NCBI RefSeq assembly: GCF_000758705.1
Contig: NZ_CP009287.1
Coordinates: forward strand, 4,588,001-4,652,000
Origin: Paenibacillus graminis
GTDB taxonomy: Bacteria > Bacillota > Bacilli > Paenibacillales > Paenibacillaceae
Reading direction: 5' to 3'
DNA length: 64,000 nucleotides
Part shown: positions 34,459 through 42,285 of the stretch, piece after piece
Numbering within the stretch: position 1 is the stretch's first letter
Layout of the letters: each line of letters opens with the position of its first letter
Made by a program: the position numbers and the translations under genes
The notes under the pieces: model-generated
Seen by the model: only the letters and a program-made list of their open reading frames with translations
Told to the model about the DNA's origin: nothing
Database searches by the model: none

Positions 34459-35547
34459 CTACTGCAGCTGCTTCGGCACAGCCGCCTCCAGTCCCCACGG
34501 CGTCATCATGACCACCGGCCCCTCCGGTGTTTCGCCGAGCCGGAGCATGCCCAGATGCAGCATCATCCGGATGATGCGCTGTTCCAGAATTGAAGCGGCA
34601 TCATCGTAATAAAATGGCTTGACCAGCCAGCCCAGACCCTCGATGACTGAAGACACGGCAACCCATTTCCCCGCACTTACACTAATCCAGTATACGAGGG
34701 ATGGCAGATTTGGTATAGCGCCTTTATACAGTTTTAACCAAAAGGAGTATAACTGTATCAGCTTTTCAGATTTCCCTTGTCCGAGCAGCGTGTCTCCCGC
34801 CAATGTCAGCTTCAAACGCGAGCCCTCCTCGGTAGTCCAGCGGCGGTGGCGGGCGTAATCCACGATCAGAGCCAGTCTGGGCGGGTAATGCTCACAGGCT
34901 CTTCCATAGCCGAATCTCCAGCCGCCTTTGCCGAGAAGAGGTTCAGGAATTTGAATTGCGTTCATGACCCCCTGCTGATACCTTTTGTGCAGCGCTCCTT
35001 CCTGGTTCAGCTCCGGCTCATTTTCTTTGATGTACCGAAGAAAGAGCAGCAGGTCACCAGCAAGCATCTCGCCTTCGCCCCGGTAAATCGCAGGCTCTGC
35101 GCTTGGAGGGATTCGTTCCTTGAGATAATCGCCCATCCGTTCGCGGAAACGGGTTTTCAGATCCTGCGGCACACGAAATAAATACCTGCTTTGCTGAGAA
35201 GCGCCGCTAAAGAGCCAACCGCTATTTTTGAACCTTGCAACCATCTCCCGGTATCTCCCGCTTTGTCCGGGAACCGAATCGAAGGAAGCCTGCCTCGCCG
35301 CAGCTAGCAAATCCTCAAGACTGAACTGGCTGCGTTCGTCGAACAACAGCGTATTGAGAAACCGCAGGTCTTCAGGAGCGCATTCCCGGATATGGGATTC
35401 CATAAACTGGCGGCTCCCCAGTGTGATCAATATACTCTGAATCAAATCATGTTTGGAATTCCGTTTGCAATCACACTGGTAGCGTCCCGCAATGGCGGTA
35501 AGCTGACTAATGTCTGCAAAGTTAAGCATATCCGCCAGATTCATCAT
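34459..35547 (-). CDS. Large soluble protein of unknown function
   Basis: The 362-residue protein lacks a signal peptide and membrane helices. Its N-terminal part (LADMLNFADISQLTAIAGRY, CDCKRNSKHDLIQSILITLG) resembles a DNA- or protein-binding helical module. The C-terminal part contains PLVYWI-like and MMLHLGMLRLGETPEG segments that could be a winged helix. There is a loose resemblance to the N-terminal regions of XPB/Ssl2-like proteins, but I cannot confirm it. The start ATG 35547 (or 35544) lies after an intergenic terminator. Confidence 0.65.
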   Translation of the reverse strand: MMNLADMLNFADISQLTAIAGRYQCDCKRNSKHDLIQSILITLGSRQFMESHIRECAPEDLRFLNTLLFDERSQFSLEDLLAAARQASFDSVPGQSGRYREMVARFKNSGWLFSGASQQSRYLFRVPQDLKTRFRERMGDYLKERIPPSAEPAIYRGEGEMLAGDLLLFLRYIKENEPELNQEGALHKRYQQGVMNAIQIPEPLLGKGGWRFGYGRACEHYPPRLALIVDYARHRRWTTEEGSRLKLTLAGDTLLGQGKSEKLIQLYSFWLKLYKGAIPNLPSLVYWISVSAGKWVAVSSVIEGLGWLVKPFYYDDAASILEQRIIRMMLHLGMLRLGETPEGPVVMMTPWGLEAAVPKQLQ

Positions 35548-35610
35548 TTATCGCCTCACCGTTTTACTACCATTATGGGAAATACTGCCCATTTTATTCC
35601 TTGTGGCCCA

Positions 35611-35636
35611 AAAAAAATAACCCGAAGGGTCGGGTT
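35611..35636 (-). terminator. Terminator of the phosphatase gene
   Basis: On the minus strand AACCCGA and TCGGGTT pair over a short loop, followed by ATTTTTTTT. The stem overlaps the stop codon of the preceding gene. Confidence 0.85.
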
Positions 35637-36222
35637 AATGCTGTTGCTGCAGAATATGGCGTGTACAATTGTACAGCAGCGGATTCCATTCCTTCTCGTT
35701 CTTCTCCAGGATAGTAAGCGATAGATTGCCGAGACGCTCTGAGTACTTATCCTTATATAAGGCGATATAGAGCTGGGACAAAAAGCCTCCATGCGAGATG
35801 ACAAGAATGTTCTTATCCGGATAAAACGCGGCAATTTCCTCCATAAAAGCTAAGGCCCGCGCTTGAAGCTGTTCATCCGACTCCTGTCCAAGCGGCAGCA
35901 GATTCCAGTCCTTGCCCCACTTCTCTTCACGCTGCACAGCAGTCATCCCCTCAACCTGGCCATAGGCCCGCTCACGGATGCGATCGTCCGGTTCAAGCAA
36001 TGGAATGCCCAGCTTGGCCGCGATAATTTTGCCTGTCTCCGCAGCACGGGAAAGACTGCTGGTGATACAGTAGTCCCAACGGTAAGTTTCCTGCAGAAGC
36101 CGGTCTCCCAGCATCTCTGCCTGTTTCCTGCCCTCATCGTTGAGCGGAATGTCGCTTTGTCCCTGTATTCTCCCTTCCGCATTCCAGTCCGTCAGCCCAT
36201 GGCGGATTAAGCCAATCAGCAT
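35635..36222 (-). CDS. Histidine phosphatase (phosphoglycerate-mutase-like) family protein
   Basis: The catalytic histidine lies in LIRHGLTDWNAEGRIQGQSD near the N-terminus and the second in VISHGGFLSQL. ERAYGQVEGMT holds the acid residue. The family covers broad-specificity phosphatases (PhoE, CobC-like) and phosphoglycerate mutase; the sequence alone does not decide. I placed the start at ATG 36222 behind AAGGTGAT, giving 195 aa. It is monocistronic between two terminators. Confidence 0.88.
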   Translation of the reverse strand: MLIGLIRHGLTDWNAEGRIQGQSDIPLNDEGRKQAEMLGDRLLQETYRWDYCITSSLSRAAETGKIIAAKLGIPLLEPDDRIRERAYGQVEGMTAVQREEKWGKDWNLLPLGQESDEQLQARALAFMEEIAAFYPDKNILVISHGGFLSQLYIALYKDKYSERLGNLSLTILEKNEKEWNPLLYNCTRHILQQQH

Positions 36223-36329
36223 CACAATCACCTTGCCCTTCCCTTATGTTTGCTTAATAATGTAACACGAATGAAAACAAATGTCTTCTTTTTGAAATGT
36301 TAATATGGCATATCCGGTACGATGACAAC

Positions 36330-36368
36330 AAAAAAGCCCGCTTTACTTGGGAGTAAAGAGAGCTTTCT
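36330..36368 (-). terminator. Terminator of the ECF sigma/anti-sigma operon
   Basis: On the minus strand AAAGCTCTCTTTACT pairs with AAGTAAAGCGGGCTTT and is followed by TTTTG. Confidence 0.8.
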
Positions 36369-36960
36369 AATGTCTGCGGTAACGGTTCAGCCGGTACAGC
36401 AAAAATATCGACAGGCCTACTCCGAGCATGGACAGCATCATCCAATATTGCGGATGGGTAGGTCCCATGCTCACCACGAGCGGTTCAATGATGCCTCCGC
36501 CCGATTCAGAGTCAGGGTACGAGGAGGACCAATCCAGAGACAAGCCGGCTACACCGGTCTCCACAATCCCGCTCTGCGCCACAGTAGTGTTGGCAGGTGT
36601 TTTGAACATTGTAAAATACAAAAAGCTGGATATAAAAACAGCCAGAAAACAGGCAATCCAGAGACTGAGCCGGCGGCGGAAAACGGCAGAATTCCCGGCA
36701 GATTTACCATCCCCCGGCAGGAGCCAGGGACTTTCCAGATAAATCCGCTCCATTACCCGAAGATTCACAGCCTCCGCACGTTCTTCGCTGACTTCAATCT
36801 GTGTTTCCCGCATAAGTTCACTGCTCTCCTGCCACAGCGTCCATTCTGCGGAACAGTAGGGACAATTCACAATATGCCTTTCAAGCAAAATCCGCTTAGG
36901 GTCCGTGGGGGGAGCGTCCCACAAAAGCGGAATGGAATCCTGCGCTTCCCTGCAATTCAT
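36367..36960 (-). CDS. Zinc-finger anti-sigma factor
   Basis: The N-terminal zf-HC2 module (residues 1-45) has the HxxxCxxC pattern in RHIVNCPYCSAEW. A membrane helix lies near 97-117 (LWIACFLAVFISSFLYF) and a second near the C-terminus (MLSMLGVGLSIFLLYRL), with an outer loop of about 45 residues between them. This is the layout of membrane anti-sigma factors that hold an ECF sigma factor. It follows the sigma gene by five bases, which is the best evidence for its partner. Confidence 0.85.
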   Translation of the reverse strand: MNCREAQDSIPLLWDAPPTDPKRILLERHIVNCPYCSAEWTLWQESSELMRETQIEVSEERAEAVNLRVMERIYLESPWLLPGDGKSAGNSAVFRRRLSLWIACFLAVFISSFLYFTMFKTPANTTVAQSGIVETGVAGLSLDWSSSYPDSESGGGIIEPLVVSMGPTHPQYWMMLSMLGVGLSIFLLYRLNRYRRH

Positions 36961-36965
36961 AGGCC

Positions 36966-37559
36966 TTACACCCTCTCAGCCTGCACATCTTCTTCTGCTT
37001 CAGGCTCATAAAAATAGGACTCGAGTTGGAGCTTCACACTGCTCCTGGCACGGAACAATAATGATTTCACGGAGCTGACACTCTGGTCCAGAATCTCTGC
37101 AATTTCCTGGTAGTCCATTTGATCGTATTCCCGGAGGATCAGCGCGGAACGCTGTTTCTCCGGCAGATTATTAATCGCTTCACGGACCAGGTTCATCCGC
37201 TCTTTGCGGAGCGCGGCCTGTTCTGGAGCCACCTCCATCGGGGCTACCGGCGTATACCCGCTTTCCTCAAGTGACACATTTCCGGCACGGTTCTTGCGAA
37301 GCTCGCTAAGCACTGTATTCCGGGCAATCGTATACAGCCATGTTGAAAATGATGCATCTACTTCCCGGAAAGAATGCAGGCTCCGGAACGCCTTGTAAAA
37401 GGTCTCCGAGCATAAATCCTCTGCAAGAAGCTCCATGTGGGAATTCTTGAGCATATGGTAGACAAAAGCCAATATTTTACGTTGGTACCGCCGCATTAAT
37501 TCTGAATATATCTCTGTGTTACCTTGCTTGATTAGCTGGATCAACTGGGAATCCGTCAT
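36966..37559 (-). CDS. ECF-type RNA polymerase sigma factor
   Basis: Region 2 (about 15-85) has YSELMRRYQRKILAFVYHML, AEDLCSETFYKAFRSLHSF and STWLYTIARNTVLSELRKN. Region 4 (about 125-180) has INNLPEKQRSALILREYDQ, MDYQEIAEILDQSVSSVKSL and LFRARSSVKLQLE. I chose ATG 37559 (MTDSQLIQL), which has GGAGGG about 11 bases upstream, giving 197 aa; the longer frame adds 32 residues before the fold. It forms an operon with the membrane anti-sigma factor. The regulon is unknown; the group resembles the SigW/SigM type but I cannot place it exactly. Confidence 0.92.
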   Translation of the reverse strand: MTDSQLIQLIKQGNTEIYSELMRRYQRKILAFVYHMLKNSHMELLAEDLCSETFYKAFRSLHSFREVDASFSTWLYTIARNTVLSELRKNRAGNVSLEESGYTPVAPMEVAPEQAALRKERMNLVREAINNLPEKQRSALILREYDQMDYQEIAEILDQSVSSVKSLLFRARSSVKLQLESYFYEPEAEEDVQAERV

Positions 37560-37965
37560 GGTGAGTTCGGCCCTCCTCGCCCTAGCACGCATAATCCCGT
37601 CCGGTCCATAATTCTTATACCGGCCGAGGCTTAAAAAGTTGCGGTTTTCCTGCAAATTTGCACAAATTTAAAGGCATTACTTCCTATGTATATTCCGTCA
37701 CCCGGCAAATAAGGCACTCTGTAAGTAAATACAGAAAGAAAAACGCATGTCCATGGATTTATGTGCAACCAAATACCGGTTCGCCTGTTATATCCCTGGA
37801 AACTATAAACATACCTAGTCTAGTATAACACATATTCTTACAGGATGACATTAATAGACTCATTGCAGCCGTAATGCGTCAGATTTCCAAGTGTGGAGTC
37901 GAAAAAAAGGAATCCGGCCGAATTCAAGCTCCAGAAGATGAACTCATATTTTTTTGAATAAAGTG
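37560..37965. other. Intergenic stretch upstream of the ECF operon
   Basis: No gene is supported here. It must hold the promoter of the ECF operon (minus) and, at its right end, that of the candidate small RNA (plus). I found no clear AAC/CGT-type ECF self-promoter by eye. Confidence 0.4.
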
Positions 37966-37994
37966 TTGACAAGATGTAAACGGATACATATAAT
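37966..37994 (+). promoter_or_regulatory. Consensus sigma-A promoter of a candidate small RNA
   Basis: TTGACA (37966-37971), exactly 17 bases, then TATAAT (37989-37994): a perfect consensus on the plus strand with no protein gene behind it. The predicted start is near 38001. Confidence 0.75.
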
Positions 37995-38000
37995 AAAAGT

Positions 38001-38093
38001 ACAGTATGGTTTCTCTCCACTCCTATCCAAATACTATACGGTTCCAAGTAATTGTGAACTGTAACCGCTTATTATGTATAAGCGGTCTTTTTT
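38001..38093 (+). ncRNA. Candidate small RNA of about 93 nt
   Basis: Transcription from the consensus promoter would run about 93 bases to an intrinsic terminator (ACCGCTTA / TAAGCGGT then CTTTTTTT, 38063-38093). The body can form a stem of AGTAT (38003-38007) with ATACT (about 38031-38035). The loop is CU-rich, TTTCTCTCCACTCCTATCC (about 38010-38028), and is complementary to Shine-Dalgarno-like GGAG sequences. An ATG at 38006 would have a 5-base leader, no ribosome binding site and would read through the terminator, so coding is unlikely. The neighbours are the ECF operon (divergent) and tetR (convergent). Confidence 0.6.
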
Positions 38094-38167
38094 TGTCTAT
38101 TTTAGTACCAATTGGTGAAACTCATAAATTCTTCTAATTCCCTCCCCTGCCGGTTCAAAGCCTGTAT

Positions 38168-38740
38168 TTATGGGCGGCCGATCAATCCAAACAAGAGCAG
38201 ACGGTTAAGCTCTGCCATTTTCTCTTTGTAATTTTCAGTTCTCGCCCAGGCGGATTGGATCGCCCCGATGGCATTTAATAATTCCAATATGGTTTCTAGT
38301 GAAACAGAAGCATCAATAACCCCTTCCTTTTTCCCCAGCGCAATGAACTCCTCTATGATTTCAATTCTGATCCGATTTGTATTTTCATTGTACAACCCTG
38401 ACAGCACTTGGTCCTCTACAGCCCCCGGGGAACTGAGTAATTGATAATCCTGTTCGGAGCAGATTTCCAGAACCTGAAGAATTTTATTTTTATAATCGAT
38501 ATTTTGGTTCATGAGCTCCTTCGCCTTGCGCACGGTATTCTGCATCAGAACGTTGGCACATTCCCTGACCACCCCTTCTTTGTTACCGAAATAGTTATAT
38601 AGCGACACGGAAGATACGCCGGATTCAGCGGCAATGTCCTTTATACTGACGTGGATAAAGCCTTTCTCTGTGAAAAGCTTCAGGGCTGCTGTAACGATCG
38701 CATCCTTCTTGGTTTGGGTTCGTATCTCAAATTTGTTCAT
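38168..38740 (-). CDS. TetR-family transcriptional regulator
   Basis: The N-terminal helix-turn-helix domain (about 10-55) has KKDAIVTAALKLFTEKGFIH and SIKDIAAESGVSSVSLYNYFGNKEG, the TetR signature. The C-terminal ligand domain is helical and unassigned. Length is 190 aa. It is divergent from a ketopantoate-reductase-like gene, and the 200-base gap holds three copies of ATATTTAAAAACTTAT, the probable operators, so it likely controls itself and that gene. Confidence 0.92.
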   Translation of the reverse strand: MNKFEIRTQTKKDAIVTAALKLFTEKGFIHVSIKDIAAESGVSSVSLYNYFGNKEGVVRECANVLMQNTVRKAKELMNQNIDYKNKILQVLEICSEQDYQLLSSPGAVEDQVLSGLYNENTNRIRIEIIEEFIALGKKEGVIDASVSLETILELLNAIGAIQSAWARTENYKEKMAELNRLLLFGLIGRP

Positions 38741-38778
38741 ACTTCGCTACTCACTTCCCGCCTCATATTCATATTTTT

Positions 38779-38807
38779 AATATATCATGATTTGTTTAGT
38801 TTTGAAA
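38779..38807 (-). promoter_or_regulatory. Candidate tetR promoter
   Basis: On the minus strand TTTCAA (complement of 38802-38807), 17 bases, TATATT (complement of 38779-38784). Confidence 0.45.
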
Positions 38808-38818
38808 TAACGACTCCG

Positions 38819-38911
38819 ATATTTAAAAACTTATTGACAGACGGTTTGAAGCAGAGCTAGAATCGAGCTGTAATAATTTTTAAATATGTGATTGTATATT
38901 TAAAAACTTAT
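38819..38911. promoter_or_regulatory. Three putative TetR operators between the divergent genes
   Basis: ATATTTAAAAACTTAT occurs at 38819-38834 and again at 38896-38911. An inverted partial copy, ATTTTTAAATAT, lies at 38876-38887. The first copy abuts the -35 of the plus-strand promoter; the others lie in its leader. Confidence 0.5.
38834..38863 (+). promoter_or_regulatory. Promoter of the ketopantoate-reductase-like gene
   Basis: TTGACA (38834-38839), 18-base spacer, TAGAAT (38858-38863). It is flanked on both sides by the repeated operator-like motif. Confidence 0.6.
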
Positions 38912-38947
38912 ATACAGAATAGGATACATGAGATGGAGGGGCTATTC

Positions 38948-39889
38948 ATGAGAATATTAGTGTACGGGGCAGGAGTCTTAGGAAGCTATTTAGCCCATGT
39001 GCTGGTGCGTGGAGGCAACAATGTGACCATGCTGGCCAGAGGAAGTCGGCTCGATGAATTGCAAAAGAACGGCAATGTGATCCGGCATTATTTCCAGTTC
39101 CGTAGCACGGTCGATCAAGTAAATGTGATCAGTGAACTGCAGCCGAAGGATATTTATGACCTTATTTTTGTCGTGATGAAATATCCGGATTTCCAGTCGG
39201 TACTGCCTGCTCTTGCAGCAAACCACAGCAGCCATATCCTACTCGTGGGGAATAATGCCAGCCCCTTAGAGATGCGGGATTATTTGCTGGCCAGCAGCCC
39301 GTTGAAGAAACACGTTGCCTTTGGCTTTCAGGTGAGTGCCGGATGGAGGGAGACCGGCCGGATGTTCTGCGTACGTGGTCCACAGGTGCAAATGACCCTC
39401 GGCGGGTTAGGGGAGGATCTGCGTTGGCGAACCGTGATTGACCAGGCTTTTGTGAACACCAAATATAAATTGGTCTATCAACAGAACATGGATGAATGGT
39501 TGAAAAGCCACTTTATGATGGTCTTGCCTTTAAATTTTATCGCGCCTGCCTATAATGGCGATTTGCGCAAGGCTGCAAAAGACAACAAGCTGCTTCATCA
39601 GGTCATTGCTGCTGTAGATGAGGGCAATCAGGTATTGGAAAAGCTCGGGTATACGGTAACGCCGGCAAGTCAAATCAAATTAGCCCGGAAACAACGAAAA
39701 ATGTTCTATCTCCTGCTGAAATTTATGCTGTCAACCCCTGTGGGTAAAATACTCTTGGGTGATAAAGCGGTGTCCGCTGACGAGATTTCTGCGTTATACC
39801 AAGCCTTTAATGATCTGAAGAGTAGCGCGAACATTACAACACCTAATTGGGATATACTTGGAAATTATTCTCCGTCTTCTCAGAGGTAA
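38948..39889 (+). CDS. Ketopantoate reductase (ApbA/PanE)-family protein
   Basis: The N-terminal Rossmann fold has MRILVYGAGVLGSYLAHVLV and TMLARGSRLDELQKNG, followed by LIFVVMKYPDFQSVLPAL and a C-terminal helical domain. Length is 313 aa from ATG 38948, which has GGAGGGG upstream. Ketopantoate reductases turn ketopantoate into pantoate with NADPH, but the family includes many paralogs. The isolated context with a TetR regulator, away from panBCD, argues for a paralog of other function, so no symbol is given. Confidence 0.82.
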   Translation: MRILVYGAGVLGSYLAHVLVRGGNNVTMLARGSRLDELQKNGNVIRHYFQFRSTVDQVNVISELQPKDIYDLIFVVMKYPDFQSVLPALAANHSSHILLVGNNASPLEMRDYLLASSPLKKHVAFGFQVSAGWRETGRMFCVRGPQVQMTLGGLGEDLRWRTVIDQAFVNTKYKLVYQQNMDEWLKSHFMMVLPLNFIAPAYNGDLRKAAKDNKLLHQVIAAVDEGNQVLEKLGYTVTPASQIKLARKQRKMFYLLLKFMLSTPVGKILLGDKAVSADEISALYQAFNDLKSSANITTPNWDILGNYSPSSQR

Positions 39890-39904
39890 CCCATTCCGCA
39901 TCAA

Positions 39905-39976
39905 AAATCCCCTTCAAGCTCACATCTCCGCTCATGTTAACCATGGGCTTTGGGAAGTGAATGCTTCAAGGGGATT
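39905..39976 (-). terminator. Long-stem terminator between the PanE-like gene and tyrA
   Basis: AATCCCCTTCAAGC and GCTTCAAGGGGATT are inverted repeats (one mismatch) around a 44-base loop. On the minus strand a T run follows, so it probably ends the trp-tyrA supraoperon. On the plus strand it ends the PanE-like gene. Confidence 0.65.
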
Positions 39977-39987
39977 TCATTCAATCT

Positions 39988-41082
39988 TTACACATACACA
40001 GTATAATCATGGTGCTGCAGCAGAATCTTAGCCCGCTCCATATCGTTCTCCTGCCGGAAGGACAGGCGCATTATGCCCGGCACATCCTCGCGGCTCTCGA
40101 TAATCTGCACGTTGCTGAGGTTGATGCCCTGGTCCCCCAGCTCTGTGGCAATCCGTCCGATAATCCCCGGATGATCGGGAACATCGATATGCAGATCGAA
40201 CAGCGGAGTAATCATCCCCTTGCGCCGCTCCGGCAGCTGGCTGCGGAAGCCGCCCGCTTCAAGGAAAGCTTCCTCTATGCCATCTCCGTCCGCTTGCTCA
40301 AGCAATTGAACAAATGAGGAAACCTCATCATTCCAATCCTTCAGCAGACGAAGCATAACCGAGCGGTTGTTCAGCAGAATATCCCGCCAGATAATCGGGT
40401 CGCTGGATGCAATCCGTGTGATGTCACGGAAGCCCCCGGCAGCCAAAGTACTGTACAGAGAGTCCGTGTCGTCATACGCCCGGATCTGATTCACCAGCGC
40501 AACCGCAATGATATGCGGCAAATGGCTGATGGCTCCGACAATCTCATCGTGGCGCTCCGGATTAAGCCGGACAACCTGCGCTTTGGTATGTAGAAGCAAA
40601 GCTTCAAGGGCCTGATAGGCTTCCTCCGGGACTCCTGGAGGCGGTGTCAGCACATAATAGGCGTTCTCGAACAGCAGAGAAGAAGCAGCCTCTACACCGG
40701 AACGTTCCGATCCGGCCATGGGATGCCCACCGATAAAATGGACGTCTGGAAGATCCAGCGAAACCGCACAGGCGGCAATCGTCGCCTTGGTACTGCCAAC
40801 ATCCGTAATAATACAGCCGGGCTTCAGGGGAAGCTTGCTAAGACGCTGCAAATAAGCCTCCAGCATGCCTACAGGCACGCACAAAAAAATGAAATCGGCA
40901 TCCAGTGCCGCTTCCTCAAGTGAAAGTGTGGCCTGATCGACCACACCTCGGCTGACATATTTTTGTGCCGATTCGGGACGGTGGGCATGGCCTATAACGG
41001 TCAGGCCCTCCTTGCCTTTGAAGCAAAGGGCCAGAGAGCCTCCGATCAGACCGACACCGAAAATTGCTATTTTTGTCGTCAT
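39988..41082 (-). CDS. tyrA: Prephenate dehydrogenase (with ACT domain)
   Basis: TyrA oxidises prephenate with NAD to hydroxyphenylpyruvate for tyrosine. The Rossmann motif IFGVGLIGGSLALCF is at the N-terminus. GGHPMAGSERSGVEAAS and the ISHLPHIIAVALVNQI region are typical of the catalytic domain. A C-terminal ACT domain (about 295-364, with DHPGIIGRIATELGDQGINL) probably binds tyrosine for feedback. Length is 364 aa. It is the last gene of the supraoperon; no aroA follows. Confidence 0.95.
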   Translation of the reverse strand: MTTKIAIFGVGLIGGSLALCFKGKEGLTVIGHAHRPESAQKYVSRGVVDQATLSLEEAALDADFIFLCVPVGMLEAYLQRLSKLPLKPGCIITDVGSTKATIAACAVSLDLPDVHFIGGHPMAGSERSGVEAASSLLFENAYYVLTPPPGVPEEAYQALEALLLHTKAQVVRLNPERHDEIVGAISHLPHIIAVALVNQIRAYDDTDSLYSTLAAGGFRDITRIASSDPIIWRDILLNNRSVMLRLLKDWNDEVSSFVQLLEQADGDGIEEAFLEAGGFRSQLPERRKGMITPLFDLHIDVPDHPGIIGRIATELGDQGINLSNVQIIESREDVPGIMRLSFRQENDMERAKILLQHHDYTVYV

Positions 41083-41130
41083 GTTCTCTGAACTACCTGC
41101 CTTCTGTAGATTCGTCTTGTACGCTGTACC

Positions 41131-42228
41131 TTAGACTTGTACGCCCTGTTCCTGGAGCACCTGCTCCAGCGCAGCGATAAAAGCCTTGTTCTGTTCCGCC
41201 GAACCGACAGTGACCCGAATATAGGTCGGGTACAGCTTGTGACCTGCCCTGACAATAATCCCCCGCCGCAGCAATGCATCAAAAATTTCGGCTGCCGGCT
41301 TCCGTACATCTACCATAATGAAATTGCCGTGAGCCGGGAAGAATGCAAGGTCCAGCCGCTTAAATTCAGCCTGAAGCTGCAGAATGCCCGCACTGTTCAA
41401 CCGGCGGCACTCCTGCACGTATTCCTGGTCAGCGAGCGCTGCAAGCGCTCCGGCCTGCGCCAGACGCGAGGTATTAAACGGTTCACGCACCTTATTGATC
41501 AAGGAGATAATCTGCGGACTTGCTACCCCATACCCGATTCGCAGTGCAGCCAAGCCGTAAATCTTAGAGAATGTGCGCAATACAACCAGATTCGGGTAGG
41601 ATTCCAGCAGCTTGATTCCATTCGGGTACGAAAGATCAGTCACATATTCGCAATACGCCTCATCCAGGACAACCATCACCCCGGCCGGCACCGCATTCAG
41701 GAAAGTGATCAAGGCTTCTTCGGGCACAATCGTCCCGGTAGGATTATTGGGATTACAGATCCAGATGACTTTGGTCCGCTCTGTAACCCGGGCCAGCATC
41801 GCGTCCAGATCATGCGTACCATGGGCCAGAGGCACTTCGATAGAGACTGCACCTTCGATATCGGCATTGCTTTTATATACGGAAAAGGTCTGGTCCGCCA
41901 TAATCGTCTCGTCTCCCGGCAGGAAAAACGCGCGGGCAAGCAAGGCGATAATCTCATCCGATCCGCAGCCAAAGATAATGCTGTCATTCCGTACTCCGAG
42001 ATGATTGGCCAGCGCAGACGTCAATTCAGCCGCTGAGCCGTCAGGGTACAGATACAAGTTCTCCAGCTCTGCAAGGATAGCGGCTTTGGCATTTGGTGAA
42101 GATCCATACGGATTCTCGTTGGAAGCCAGCTTAATAACATCTTTTAAGCCAAGCTCCTTCTTCACTTCCTCGATAGGTTTCCCCGGTTTGTATACAGGGA
42201 GGTTAACGATATTTGGTTTCGGGTTCAT
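41131..42228 (-). CDS. hisC: Histidinol-phosphate aminotransferase
   Basis: HisC is a PLP-dependent fold-type I aminotransferase. It shows LASNENPYGSSPNAKAA, GCGSDEIIALLARAF, NPNNPTGTIVP and the lysine region RTFSKIYGLAALRIGYG. In this position in the trp supraoperon it usually serves both histidine and the final transamination of Tyr/Phe, as known in B. subtilis. Length is 365 aa. It is preceded by trpA (57-base gap) and followed by tyrA. Confidence 0.95.
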   Translation of the reverse strand: MNPKPNIVNLPVYKPGKPIEEVKKELGLKDVIKLASNENPYGSSPNAKAAILAELENLYLYPDGSAAELTSALANHLGVRNDSIIFGCGSDEIIALLARAFFLPGDETIMADQTFSVYKSNADIEGAVSIEVPLAHGTHDLDAMLARVTERTKVIWICNPNNPTGTIVPEEALITFLNAVPAGVMVVLDEAYCEYVTDLSYPNGIKLLESYPNLVVLRTFSKIYGLAALRIGYGVASPQIISLINKVREPFNTSRLAQAGALAALADQEYVQECRRLNSAGILQLQAEFKRLDLAFFPAHGNFIMVDVRKPAAEIFDALLRRGIIVRAGHKLYPTYIRVTVGSAEQNKAFIAALEQVLQEQGVQV

Positions 42229-42285
42229 GAACGGTCCTCACTCTCCATAAAAATCTCCAACGGTTTCAGGTCTGCCAGCAGACGG

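Noticed and set aside
37838..38047. 69-codon minus-strand frame over the sRNA promoter
   Set aside because: No ribosome binding site, no family resemblance, and it overlaps a perfect promoter and small RNA on the other strand.
38006..38119. Leaderless peptide from the candidate sRNA
   Set aside because: The ATG is 5 bases from the predicted start, lacks a ribosome binding site, and the frame continues through the terminator.
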